Positions 45,485-53,933 of a DNA stretch of 64,000 nt are shown in pieces. The notes under the pieces are model-generated. The model was not told the origin of the DNA, ran no database searches, and saw only the letters and a program-made list of their open reading frames with translations. How positions within the stretch are numbered: the first letter of the stretch is position 1; every line of letters begins with the position of its first letter. Position numbers and translations under genes: made by a program. This stretch comes from Alteromonas indica (GTDB lineage: Bacteria > Pseudomonadota > Gammaproteobacteria > Enterobacterales > Alteromonadaceae): the NCBI GenBank assembly GCA_003056425.1, contig PYVY01000008.1, positions 62,001-126,000 on the forward strand, in the 5' to 3' direction.

Positions 45485-46294
45485 ATGCAGGCAAAAGAAC
45501 TGAAATGTAAAATTGTAGGCGTGGGCGCCTGGGGCAGTTATTTTGAAAACTGGCAGGGTTTGCAAGCATTATTAAATGGTGCAGCGCTTCCTGAAACTAA
45601 GTTGAAAGGTCCGAAGCCCGGCATTATCCCCGCCAATGAACGACGCCGGGCACCGCTGCCGGTAAGATTAGCCGTTGAAAGTTCGTGGCAGGCCACAAAA
45701 GAGGCGGGTGTCGAGCCTAATACGCTGACCTGCGTCTTTGTTTCCGGGCTTGGTGATACTGATTTGACAGACTATATGTGTAAAACACTGGCCTCAGAAC
45801 ATAAAGAATTATCGCCCACCAAATTCCACAATTCTGTGCATAACGCGCCGGCCGGATACTGGACGATTAGCACGGGTACCATGTGTGCAGCCAATTCTGT
45901 GGCAGGGTATGAAGCATCAGTTTCCCTGACGCTACTTGAAGCGATGATTCAGTGTGAAACGGAACACTCCCCCATGCTGCTGACTTTTTATGATGCACCC
46001 GTGGCAGACATATTAACGCCGGTCTTAGCGAACCAGGAAACTTTCGCGTTTTCGCTGGTGGTGTTTCCACACGACGCTAATGTTCAGGGGCAATTGGTGA
46101 CTGCTCGTGTTAAACAGGATGAACAGGCAACCTGGCCCGCATTACGCAGCAACAGTGATTATATTGGGCAGTTGTATGCAAAAAATCCGGCGGCAAAAGT
46201 ATTATGTCTGGCTGAGCTTCTAAAACATCCAGAAGGTCAGATAGTAATGCCTTTAAGCAGTGGCACCGCGTTAACTATTTCCTGCGAAGAATAA
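45485..46294 (+). CDS. Ketosynthase-like chain-length-factor partner (ApeC-like)
   Basis: A 269-residue protein matching only the N-terminal part of a ketosynthase (Ketoacyl-synt_2-like). It has RRAPLPVRLAVESSWQAT, FVSGLGDTDLTDYMC and FHNSVHNAPAGYWTISTGTMCAANSVAGYEAS, which sits where the active-site region would be; no His residues of a working C-terminal half are present. It therefore probably acts as a non-condensing partner that sets chain length. The ATG at 45485 directly follows the ketosynthase stop; a longer frame from 45440 overlaps that gene. Confidence 0.82.
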   Translation: MQAKELKCKIVGVGAWGSYFENWQGLQALLNGAALPETKLKGPKPGIIPANERRRAPLPVRLAVESSWQATKEAGVEPNTLTCVFVSGLGDTDLTDYMCKTLASEHKELSPTKFHNSVHNAPAGYWTISTGTMCAANSVAGYEASVSLTLLEAMIQCETEHSPMLLTFYDAPVADILTPVLANQETFAFSLVVFPHDANVQGQLVTARVKQDEQATWPALRSNSDYIGQLYAKNPAAKVLCLAELLKHPEGQIVMPLSSGTALTISCEE

Positions 46295-46297
46295 GCG

Positions 46298-47869
46298 ATG
46301 AGTCAGTTGAATACGGACATTATTATCGCCGGCGGTGGCCTGGCTGGCATGAGCCTGGCATTGCAACTGCTTAACCGCGATGCATCCTACGCTATCACTA
46401 TTATTGAAAAAAACACCTTCCCAGTAGACGACACCACTGCAAAGGTGGGTGAATCGACCGTGGAAATCGGGGCGCATTATTTTTCCCGTGTGTTGGGTTT
46501 GCAGGCGCATTTTAAAGAAAAGCATCTACGCAAATATGGCTTAAGGCTGTTCTTTGGTCATGGCCAAGACGACTACAGTGAGTATGACGAGCTGGGTGTA
46601 AGTGAACTGTTTGGCATTCCTGCTTATCAGATTGAACGAGGCACGCTGGAGAATCATCTTTACACCCTGTTGAAAGACAAAGGGGTGGTATTTCTTGATG
46701 GTACTGTGCCTGAAGATATTCAACTTGGCGATAAAAACCATACGCTAACGTGTCACCGTAACGGCGATACTATCACCGTTCACGGCCGGTGGTTGGTAGA
46801 TGCAGCAGGGCGACAAGCGCTACTTAGAAACAAACTGAACCTGCAAACAGAAACCGGCCATCACGGCAACGCGGTTTTCTTTCGCATCAATAAGCGTGTG
46901 ATTATTGATGAATGGTCTGCGAACCCGCACTGGCAGAATCGGGTATGTGAGCCGGGTAAGCGCTGGTTAAGTACCAATCATTTAATGGGCCCCGGGTACT
47001 GGGTGTGGATCATTCCGCTGGCGTCCGGCGCCACCAGCTTTGGCATTGTAATGGACGATAAGGCGTTGGCAGATAGCGGCATCGCAACCTTTAATGACAC
47101 TATAAGCTGGCTGCAACAGGAACACCCGTTGTGCGCTGCCGCCATCGAAGGCGCCAACCTGCTGGACTTTAAAGTGATGAAAGGCTACTCCTATGGCTGC
47201 AAACAAATGTTTTCAGCCGACGGCTGGGCGATGACCGGCGAAGCCGGGGCTTTCACCGATCCCTTCTATTCGCCGGGCAGCGACTTTATAGCCCTGAACA
47301 ACACCTTTGTGACGAATCTGATTGAGCGTGACCGACAGGGTCAGGATATTCGCTTTGAAGCGGCGCTGTTCCATAAGTTTTACGATTCGTTCTTCGAAAA
47401 TACCTTGTCGATTTATAAAGATCAGTACGGCGGCTTCGGCGACCGTAAAATGATGTCCATCAAGCTGGTATGGGATTACACCTACTACTGGGGCGTGTTT
47501 GCCTTACTGTTTTTCACCGATACCACCGACGACCTTAAAACCATGCGTAAGATGTTGCCGGGGTTGCTGGAAGCTCAGAAACTAAATAAAGAGATGCAGA
47601 CATTGCTAAGGGAACGTGCAAAACAGCGTTTGGTATTGCCAGCCCAAGGTAACTTTATGGATCAATTTCAGGTTCCGTGTCTGAAGGCATTAAATGAACT
47701 ACTGAAAAATCCCAAGGTCGATGTTAATCAGGCCCTGGAGACGAACATTATCCTGATGCGAAAACTCAAAGGGTATTTTGAGAACATGTTAAGCGATGAT
47801 GCCACCACCGAGATTGATGACGAAGAGCGGCAGATCCTTGGCAATTACCGATTAAGTGTGTTGGCATGA
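46298..47869 (+). CDS. FAD-dependent halogenase-like oxidoreductase
   Basis: A 523-residue flavoprotein. FAD-binding blocks: IIIAGGGLAGMSLAL (8-22), DDTTAKVGESTVEIG (44-58), VDAAGR (167-172) and GEAGAFTDPFYSPGSD. Two features recall flavin-dependent halogenases: the WxWxIP motif as WVWIIP (235-240), which in halogenases keeps monooxygenation from occurring, and a Lys (79) in RKYGLRLFF, in the position and context of the catalytic Lys that carries the haloamine. The C-terminal third is helical and unlike tryptophan halogenases. It could halogenate the aryl head or act as an oxidoreductase. It overlaps the next gene by four bases. Confidence 0.75.
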   Translation: MSQLNTDIIIAGGGLAGMSLALQLLNRDASYAITIIEKNTFPVDDTTAKVGESTVEIGAHYFSRVLGLQAHFKEKHLRKYGLRLFFGHGQDDYSEYDELGVSELFGIPAYQIERGTLENHLYTLLKDKGVVFLDGTVPEDIQLGDKNHTLTCHRNGDTITVHGRWLVDAAGRQALLRNKLNLQTETGHHGNAVFFRINKRVIIDEWSANPHWQNRVCEPGKRWLSTNHLMGPGYWVWIIPLASGATSFGIVMDDKALADSGIATFNDTISWLQQEHPLCAAAIEGANLLDFKVMKGYSYGCKQMFSADGWAMTGEAGAFTDPFYSPGSDFIALNNTFVTNLIERDRQGQDIRFEAALFHKFYDSFFENTLSIYKDQYGGFGDRKMMSIKLVWDYTYYWGVFALLFFTDTTDDLKTMRKMLPGLLEAQKLNKEMQTLLRERAKQRLVLPAQGNFMDQFQVPCLKALNELLKNPKVDVNQALETNIILMRKLKGYFENMLSDDATTEIDDEERQILGNYRLSVLA

Positions 47870-48459
47870 CGATCCCACCAAAAACGCGGGGCGTAAAAGA
47901 CCTGGTGCCGCTTTTGGCTATTCTGGCATCCGTGGCCTACCCATTTGTGGTCTGGCTGAACATTGATACGATAAACCCTCGGTGGTTCGGTGTGGCCCTG
48001 CTATGTATTGCCATTATTCGCGTGGTCTTTATGGGCAGTATGCGCCGCGTCAGTGATTGGTTGCTAACCGCGATAGTAGTGTTATTTTGCGCTGCAATTA
48101 TCCTGCTGGATAGTACCATCCTGCTCAAATGTTACCCGGTGATGATGAGTGCCAGCATGGGGCTGCTATTCCTTGCTTCACTAAACGATAAACAAAGTTT
48201 AATCGAACGTTTCGCCAGCGTCGGCGGCAAGCAACTGCCATCTGAAGCCTCTGGCTACCTTCGTCGGCTTAGCCTGACCTGGGGCACTCTGTTACTACTT
48301 AATGCCCTGGTGGCCGCATGGACAGCATGGTACGGTAGCCTGGCAATGTGGACGCTTTACAATGGTTTACTGTTTTATGTGTTTATTGCAGTATTTATCA
48401 TCGCTGAACTGGTCTACCGCCAATATTACAAGAAGAAGCATAACATTGTTGAAGACTGA
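47866..48459 (+). CDS. COG4648-type membrane protein of aryl-polyene clusters
   Basis: A 197-residue integral membrane protein with about six hydrophobic segments (PLLAILASVAYPFVVWLN, FGVALLCIAIIRVVFM, LLTAIVVLFCAAIILL, MSASMGLLFLA, and two at the C-terminus). Proteins of this kind recur in aryl-polyene loci without a known reaction. It is translationally coupled on both sides: ATGA overlap with the flavoprotein and overlap with the dehydratase. Confidence 0.75.
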   Translation: MTIPPKTRGVKDLVPLLAILASVAYPFVVWLNIDTINPRWFGVALLCIAIIRVVFMGSMRRVSDWLLTAIVVLFCAAIILLDSTILLKCYPVMMSASMGLLFLASLNDKQSLIERFASVGGKQLPSEASGYLRRLSLTWGTLLLLNALVAAWTAWYGSLAMWTLYNGLLFYVFIAVFIIAELVYRQYYKKKHNIVED

Positions 48460-48835
48460 TATAGATGCATTAAAAGCACTGTTCAACGCGCAGGAAGGAC
48501 CGACAATTACGAAGGTCAGTAGCGATGCCAATTCTGCGCAGGTAACCCTGATAGTAGATGAGCGCCTGACGTGGTTTGACGGCCATTTCCCGGACCATAA
48601 AGTGTTACCTGGCGTGGTACAAATTGATTGGGCGGGGAAACTGGCCAAAGCGTTATTCGTGCAGGCGGGGCGTTTTCATCAATTAACCAACATCAAATTT
48701 AAATCCATGGTGATGCCCGGTACGGCGATGCAACTTGCGTTGCACTACAACGCCGTGAAGCAAAGTGTCACATTCAATTTTTCCAACCAAACTGAGTCTT
48801 TTTCTACAGGCAGTTTTAAGTTTAGCGCATTATGA
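48446..48835 (+). CDS. ApeI-like hot-dog dehydratase
   Basis: A protein of about 130 residues of the FabA/FabZ hot-dog fold. The substrate helix block is WFDGHFPDHKVLPGVVQIDWAGK, with the His of the active site. It should remove water from the 3-hydroxyacyl-ACP, probably as a heterodimer with the ApeP-like protein at 50572, as ApeI-ApeP do. No ATG lies near the family start; TTG at 48446 or 48449 with AGAAGAAG upstream is the likely start, overlapping the previous gene. A longer frame opening at 48302 lies mostly inside that gene. Confidence 0.8.
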   Translation: MLKTDIDALKALFNAQEGPTITKVSSDANSAQVTLIVDERLTWFDGHFPDHKVLPGVVQIDWAGKLAKALFVQAGRFHQLTNIKFKSMVMPGTAMQLALHYNAVKQSVTFNFSNQTESFSTGSFKFSAL

Positions 48836-49575
48836 AATACTGCATTATTATTCCCCATTATAAACATCACGTGTTATTTGAAAAGTTTCTGCCTGCACTG
48901 GCCTCACTGAACTTACCCTGTATTGTGGTAGACGACGGTAGTGGCGAAGAAAGCGTGGCAAAAGTCGCCGAATTGCTCGCTCCCTATGCCGATTTTCACC
49001 TGGTAAAGCATCAGACCAACCGTGGTAAAGGGGCGTCGGTGATCACCGGTTGTTATCACGCCAGCGCTATGGGGTTTAGCCACGTGCTGCAACTGGACGC
49101 TGACGGTCAACACGATATTAACGACGCCCAGAAACTGCTGGAATACAGCCGCTCGCATCCTGAAACGTTTATTTCTGGCAAACCCTACTTTGATGAAACG
49201 GCCCCGCTTGCCAGAAAATACGGGCGCAGAATTTCCGATTTCTGGATGGCGATAGAAACACTTTCGCTGAAAATCAAAGACGGCCTGTGTGGGTTTCGGG
49301 TTTATCCTATCAAGCAAATTGAGCATGTGTTTGATAACTATTATCTTGGTCCACGCATGGATTTTGATCCCGAACTGTTAGTGAAGGCGGTGTGGGCCGG
49401 GATTGATGTGCACTTTATTCCTACCAAGGTGGTTTATCACGAAGATACGGTGTCGCATTTTCATTACCTGAAAGACAACCTGATGCTCATCCGGCTGAAT
49501 ATTCGGCTGTTGTGTGGCATGCTGGTGCGCTTACCGAAGTTGCTTTTCACCCGCCTTAAAGCATTGCTGCGCTAA
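48832..49575 (+). CDS. Glycosyltransferase family 2
   Basis: A 247-residue GT2 enzyme: PHYKHHVLFEKFLPALASL, PCIVVDDGSG (DxD-like nucleotide binding, about 25-34), NRGKGASVITGCYHA, and QLDADGQHDIND (metal-binding DAD-type motif). It probably adds a sugar to the polyene or its lipid anchor. It overlaps the dehydratase by four bases (ATGA) and is followed one base later by an acyltransferase; in many aryl-polyene clusters the two activities are fused in one protein, here they are separate. Confidence 0.88.
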   Translation: MKYCIIIPHYKHHVLFEKFLPALASLNLPCIVVDDGSGEESVAKVAELLAPYADFHLVKHQTNRGKGASVITGCYHASAMGFSHVLQLDADGQHDINDAQKLLEYSRSHPETFISGKPYFDETAPLARKYGRRISDFWMAIETLSLKIKDGLCGFRVYPIKQIEHVFDNYYLGPRMDFDPELLVKAVWAGIDVHFIPTKVVYHEDTVSHFHYLKDNLMLIRLNIRLLCGMLVRLPKLLFTRLKALLR

Positions 49576-49576
49576 C

Positions 49577-50572
49577 ATGCCGGTAGCACATTCACCAACG
49601 GAACAGCATTGGTCGCAAATCCGCGAAGGTGGCACACTGGCGGCAATGCGTCTGGTGTTTCTGATTTATCGGATAGGCGGGCGGCGGGTGTTTTCCCTCA
49701 TCATGTACCCGGTAGCTTTGTACTTCGTGTTGTGCCGCTCAGCGCAGCGTAAAGCCTCGTTGCAGTTCCTGCTGGCGCACTACCGGTGCCGCCCCGAATG
49801 GTGGCAGAGCAAACCGGGCTACCGCCATGTGTTATTGCATTTCAAAAGCTTTGCGGAAGTCATTCTGGATAAAATGCTGGGTTGGCTGGATGAGCTTTCC
49901 ACTGACGATTTCGTGCTGACCTCGCCAGAACAAATTGACGCTTTACACGAGGATCCCCGCGGACAGCTTATTATCGGCTCCCATTTTGGGAACCTCGAAT
50001 TTTGTCGTGGGTTTATGCACCGCTACCGTAGCCAGGTAATCAATATTCTGGTGTATGATAAGCATGCCGGTAACTTTGTAAAAATGATGCAGAAAGAAAA
50101 TGATGCTTCACGGCTGAATGTATTTCAGGTGGATGAATTTGATGTTACCACCATCATGCAGTTGAAAGACAAAGTTGATGCTGGAGAATGGGTTTTCATT
50201 GCTGGCGATCGGGTACCGTTAAGCGGCTTGGAACGTACCGTTGAAGTGCAGTTTTTGGGCGAGCAGGCGCCGTTACCTATTGGCCCTTATATGCTGGCGA
50301 AGGCGCTGGAATGCCCGGTTAAGCTGATGTTCGCCTATCGCAGCGAAGCGGTTGATAATAAGGTGCTATTTGATGTTTCGCCGTTATGTGACAAGCTGCA
50401 AATTAACCGCAAAACTCGCCAACAGGATTTGCAAAGTTATGCGCAGCAATTTTCTACGAAGCTAGAAGAACACTGCTTGAATGCACCGTACCAGTGGTTT
50501 AATTTTTATGACTTCTGGCAGCCCGGTACGAGTGTCGCTACGCCCGCGGGCAATCAACAGGAAGCAAAGTAA
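49577..50572 (+). CDS. LpxL/HtrB-type lipid acyltransferase
   Basis: A 331-residue membrane-anchored acyltransferase of the lipid A late acyltransferase family. The catalytic motif is SHFGNLEFCRG (H-x4-E, near residue 137) and FIAGDRVPL is the usual second block. It should move an acyl or polyenoyl chain from ACP to a sugar or lipid. The start at ATG 49577 directly follows the glycosyltransferase stop. It overlaps the next gene by one base (TAATG). Confidence 0.85.
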   Translation: MPVAHSPTEQHWSQIREGGTLAAMRLVFLIYRIGGRRVFSLIMYPVALYFVLCRSAQRKASLQFLLAHYRCRPEWWQSKPGYRHVLLHFKSFAEVILDKMLGWLDELSTDDFVLTSPEQIDALHEDPRGQLIIGSHFGNLEFCRGFMHRYRSQVINILVYDKHAGNFVKMMQKENDASRLNVFQVDEFDVTTIMQLKDKVDAGEWVFIAGDRVPLSGLERTVEVQFLGEQAPLPIGPYMLAKALECPVKLMFAYRSEAVDNKVLFDVSPLCDKLQINRKTRQQDLQSYAQQFSTKLEEHCLNAPYQWFNFYDFWQPGTSVATPAGNQQEAK

Positions 50573-51045
50573 TGTCCCACGATAACCGCTTTGACCCCCG
50601 GCTGTTTGATTTAATCCCGCACCGCCCGCCGATGTTACTTATCAATAACCTGTTAGAGGTCAACGAAACATCCTCTTCTGCCAGGGTTATTGTTGATGAA
50701 CACGCGCCTTTTTTTGAAGCCGGCAAAGGTGTTCCGGCATGGATAGGGCTTGAATATATGGGGCAAACGGCTGCACTGATCGCCGGACACCAGCGTCAGT
50801 TAGGCAAAGTCGGGCCCCATCTGGGTTTTTTACTTGGCACCCGGGGATTTAAAACCAGCCACGACTATTTTGCTCCCGGCTCTTATAATGTTTATTGCGC
50901 CGAAACTGCGTTGGTCGGCGATGAGTTGGCCACCTTCAATTGCTCAATTAGGACAACCCCCCAAGACGGCGGTGAGATAGACTGCCTGGCCACGGCAAGC
51001 CTCTCGGTTTTGCGCCGACCGGTAGCACCTAAAACGGCTATTTAG
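50572..51045 (+). CDS. ApeP-like hot-dog dehydratase
   Basis: A 157-residue hot-dog protein with LIPHRPPMLLINNLLEV (His of the FabZ-type site, about residue 17) and AWIGLEYMGQTAAL (Glu, about 60). These match ApeP-type dehydratases, which pair with ApeI to dehydrate polyene intermediates. The two partners are separated by two genes. It is the last plus-strand gene before the inverted ligase gene. Confidence 0.85.
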   Translation: MSHDNRFDPRLFDLIPHRPPMLLINNLLEVNETSSSARVIVDEHAPFFEAGKGVPAWIGLEYMGQTAALIAGHQRQLGKVGPHLGFLLGTRGFKTSHDYFAPGSYNVYCAETALVGDELATFNCSIRTTPQDGGEIDCLATASLSVLRRPVAPKTAI

Positions 51046-51366
51046 ACTGCCACTCCCGCCGGCTTTATGGCGGCTACCGCCGGCAGAGTATGTGCCCCAA
51101 TGATCACTGAAACCTGCCAGGCTTGGCATTCCAGCTATTTGTACCGGCAATATGGGGGAGGCATAAGGGGGGATAGAAATACGGCGCGCTATTAAAGGTT
51201 GTTACCCAGCGGCTGACTTTACCCGGTCTTTTGGTAACTCATACGAAGGTACCGCCAAAAAGCGCGAGCGAAACCACGCCAAAGGTTTTCGCCCATACGA
51301 AAAAAGCCGCCGCGCATGGTTCAAAGAAAGTGCTTCAAAGAAGACAGGCACCCTGGACACATGCAC
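51046..51366. other. Gap between convergent dehydratase and ligase genes
   Basis: 321 bp between two gene ends. The open frame at 51231 runs antisense into the ligase and has no family features. A second carrier protein, which might be expected here, is not present. Confidence 0.5.
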
Positions 51367-52737
51367 TTAGCGAGGTTTCTTTTTCAGCGATGCATGCAGC
51401 GCGTCGATGTTTTTTCTCAATAACTTGCCATTGGGTTCCCGGGGCAGGGCCTTTACTACATAAACAGGCCGGGGTACAAAAGCACTGTCTAGTTTTGCCT
51501 GTAAAAAACGCATCAGCGCGGTTTTTTCAACCCCCGGCTTTAACGCTACAATGGCTACCAGACGGGTGACCCGGTCGCCAGAGGCGGGATGAATAACAAT
51601 GCCATCTTCAAGCCCTTTGAAGGTGAGCAGAGTTTGATTGATATCAAACAACGAGCCCCGTTTACCGGCTATTTTCACCAGGTCGGTTGCTCTGCCGCAA
51701 AGGACAAACCGATTATGTTCATGGAACTTAATAAAATCTTGTAAAGCGATAGTTTCGGGCAGGTGTTCAGCACTGGCAAGGGTGCTATCGCCTTGTTGTG
51801 CAAAGTGTATCCCGGCAAACTTCAACCAGGCTTTTTCCTGCGCTGTTCTTCTTACCGCCATAGACCCTACCTCGCTGCACCCATATACCTCGCGCAAGGG
51901 CGCATTGAATTTTTGCTCTACTTCCTGGGCCAGTTCGACAGTGAGGGGCGAGGTGGCGCAAAGCACAGAATGGGCGGCCAATGTGCCTGACATATCAGCG
52001 CATAACGCACGTAAATGAACCGGGGTCGATACTAACTGTTTGGGCGCGGGCAGGGCGCTAAAAATATCGATTATATCCTGCGGGAAAAGAGGTTTTGCAT
52101 CACTCATACACACTTTACTGAACAGTGGCAGTAACGCTGAGGTTTCCAGCCCCCACATATGTTGCGCCGGCATGGTGGCCAGTTGATAAAGGGTCGTATT
52201 ACAGTCTGGAATCATAAAGGTATAGTTTATCAAACTGCTACGATGCAGGGTGCGCCAATACTTGTGATTGGGTTTGGATTTCCCGGTCGACCCGGAGGTA
52301 AAACTAATGCACGCCAGAAAACCATCTTCAATTGCGGGTACAGGCTCATCGCCGGCTTCGGCGCTATCAGGTTTGACTGACATGAGATTAAACGCGGGAA
52401 GCTGGGTACTGATATCTTTGCCATCATGAAGGATAAAGCAACCGTCATACTCTTGGTTAAGCTGCTCTTGCGTGGCTATATTGGGGGTGGGCGGTAACAA
52501 GGTGGTCATGCGTTGTACGATAGCGGCACAAAACCCTACCAGAAACAGATAACGGTTCTCACATAGGTTAATGGCATGCTTAGCGGGGGGCAAGGCCGTA
52601 GCCACCCGCTTTACGTGCTTGATAAACTGTCTAGCTGACACGGGGCCAGCGGGCAGCCCAAGCTGCTCAACCGGTTGGGTCAGGAAGGCAAGGGGATCTT
52701 CAGGTTCGCGTGTAATTAGAGGGTATGTATTAGGCAT
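51367..52737 (-). CDS. AMP-forming aryl/acyl:ACP ligase (ApeH/XanA2-like)
   Basis: A 456-residue adenylating enzyme. ATP loop SFTSGSTGKSKPN near residue 155, EVYGCSEVGSMAVRR near 292, GRATDLVKIAGKRG near 352 and the late Lys in LPREPNGKLLRK near 440 show a complete ANL-type enzyme. In this setting it should activate hydroxybenzoate and load it onto the ACP, as reported for XanA2 in xanthomonadin synthesis. It is the only inverted gene within the cluster and is divergent from the chorismatase that would make its substrate. Confidence 0.85.
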   Translation of the reverse strand: MPNTYPLITREPEDPLAFLTQPVEQLGLPAGPVSARQFIKHVKRVATALPPAKHAINLCENRYLFLVGFCAAIVQRMTTLLPPTPNIATQEQLNQEYDGCFILHDGKDISTQLPAFNLMSVKPDSAEAGDEPVPAIEDGFLACISFTSGSTGKSKPNHKYWRTLHRSSLINYTFMIPDCNTTLYQLATMPAQHMWGLETSALLPLFSKVCMSDAKPLFPQDIIDIFSALPAPKQLVSTPVHLRALCADMSGTLAAHSVLCATSPLTVELAQEVEQKFNAPLREVYGCSEVGSMAVRRTAQEKAWLKFAGIHFAQQGDSTLASAEHLPETIALQDFIKFHEHNRFVLCGRATDLVKIAGKRGSLFDINQTLLTFKGLEDGIVIHPASGDRVTRLVAIVALKPGVEKTALMRFLQAKLDSAFVPRPVYVVKALPREPNGKLLRKNIDALHASLKKKPR

Positions 52738-52820
52738 CAACGTTGTCGTTTATTGGTATTGGTGAATGTTAACCGGCTTGGATAACCGGCAGGGCCATTC
52801 GCTTTATTTTCAATTTTCGC

Positions 52821-52832
52821 TAGTTTAAACTA
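52821..52832. promoter_or_regulatory. Cluster palindrome, copy 2 (TAGTTTAAACTA)
   Basis: A perfect 12-bp palindrome in the 257-bp divergent region between the ligase and chorismatase genes. Flanks CGC upstream and CCGCC downstream resemble those of the copy at 43921-43932. Likely operator for a cluster regulator not encoded here. Confidence 0.55.
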
Positions 52833-52994
52833 CCGCCAGTTCAAAAACTAATTTTGCGCCTCAGAATGGCTCCCTGAAAAAACAGTGTGCTGCATTACCC
52901 GGCAGCTAAGTGCTGATAGTGGTCAGTGCTATTATTTATTCCACCTGTTTTCAGCCTCATTCTTTTCTAAACTTGCATCACATCCAGTTGGCTT

Positions 52995-53933
52995 ATGTTA
53001 AAACAGCATTTTTGTTCCACTTCTGCCACAGAGCTATTGTCCAGAGAAAATACATTGGCAGTTATGCCATTAAACGTGCAATGCGAAGCGTTTGGTAACG
53101 GCTTAATTGCCACAGGGCTTGAAGAAGCCAGTGCTAACTCTATCAACGAGGTCTGGACGGTAAACGGGAAAGTTAGCCGGGGGCAGTCAAATCATTGCTA
53201 TTGGTCTAAAACCCCGGATATCATTTGTGTGGCGCGCTGGCTAAGCAAAGATGAATGCGAAAATATTGAACAGCATACCCAGATTGCCTATGAAGCAATG
53301 TTAACGGTGCTTGATGAGCACGGTTTTGCGCATCCTTTTCGCTTCTGGAATTACCTGCCATCGATTAATACGGGTGACGGTGATGACGAAGTTTATAAAA
53401 AGTTTTGCACCGGCCGTTTGCATGCGTTTGAAAAAAAACGCATTGCGCCAGAGGCGTTTCCAGCTGCCTCGGCCCTGGGCCATCATACCGATGGGGCCGT
53501 GTTCTATGTTTTCGCCAGTTTGGTTAAGCCCCGGCACTTTAATAATCACCACCAGATAAACGCTTACGAATACCCCCGCCAGTATGGTATTACCAGTCCT
53601 TCGTTTGCCCGCGCTACCGCGTTGCAGCTGGGTACAGCGTCATTTCTTTTTATATCCGGTACAGCTAGTATCAAAGGTCATCAAACTATTGCAGAAGGGA
53701 ATATAGAAAAGCAGCTTAATGTGACCATGGATAATATTAATCACCTACTGGCAACCGCTAACCCTGACCAGTGCGAACTGGTCGCAATTAAAGTGTATAT
53801 TCGTTTTGCCAATGATATTGCTTATATTCGCAACTGGCTTGATACGCACTACCCTCAGGTTGAAGCGGTTTATACACTGGCTGATATCTGTCGCAAAGAT
53901 TTGTTGGTAGAGATTGAAGGTTTCTGTGCCTGA
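52995..53933 (+). CDS. Chorismatase (XanB2/Hyg5/FkbO family), likely hydroxybenzoate synthase
   Basis: A 312-residue chorismatase. Family landmarks: FRFWNYLPSINTGDGDDEVYKKFCTGR (116-141; the RxWNY...IN and CxGR motifs), FPAASALG (155-162), FISGTASIKGHQT (219-231) and the C-terminal ADICRKDLLVEIEGF with Glu 306, which I take as the catalytic Glu. Cys 299, seven residues earlier, is the residue I recall in 3-hydroxybenzoate-forming type II enzymes. It should turn chorismate into hydroxybenzoate plus pyruvate, giving the aryl starter. No strong ribosome site; ATG 53064 is an alternative start, but family length favours 52995. It overlaps the next gene. Confidence 0.88.
   Translation: MLKQHFCSTSATELLSRENTLAVMPLNVQCEAFGNGLIATGLEEASANSINEVWTVNGKVSRGQSNHCYWSKTPDIICVARWLSKDECENIEQHTQIAYEAMLTVLDEHGFAHPFRFWNYLPSINTGDGDDEVYKKFCTGRLHAFEKKRIAPEAFPAASALGHHTDGAVFYVFASLVKPRHFNNHHQINAYEYPRQYGITSPSFARATALQLGTASFLFISGTASIKGHQTIAEGNIEKQLNVTMDNINHLLATANPDQCELVAIKVYIRFANDIAYIRNWLDTHYPQVEAVYTLADICRKDLLVEIEGFCA

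Noticed and set aside
51231..51569. 112-codon plus-strand frame between dehydratase and ligase
   Set aside because: It runs antisense into the ligase gene, and Lys/Ala-rich composition alone is not enough to support a gene.
52741..52994. Small gene in the ligase-chorismatase spacer
   Set aside because: Only short frames without ribosome sites; the region is better explained as a divergent promoter with the palindrome at 52821.
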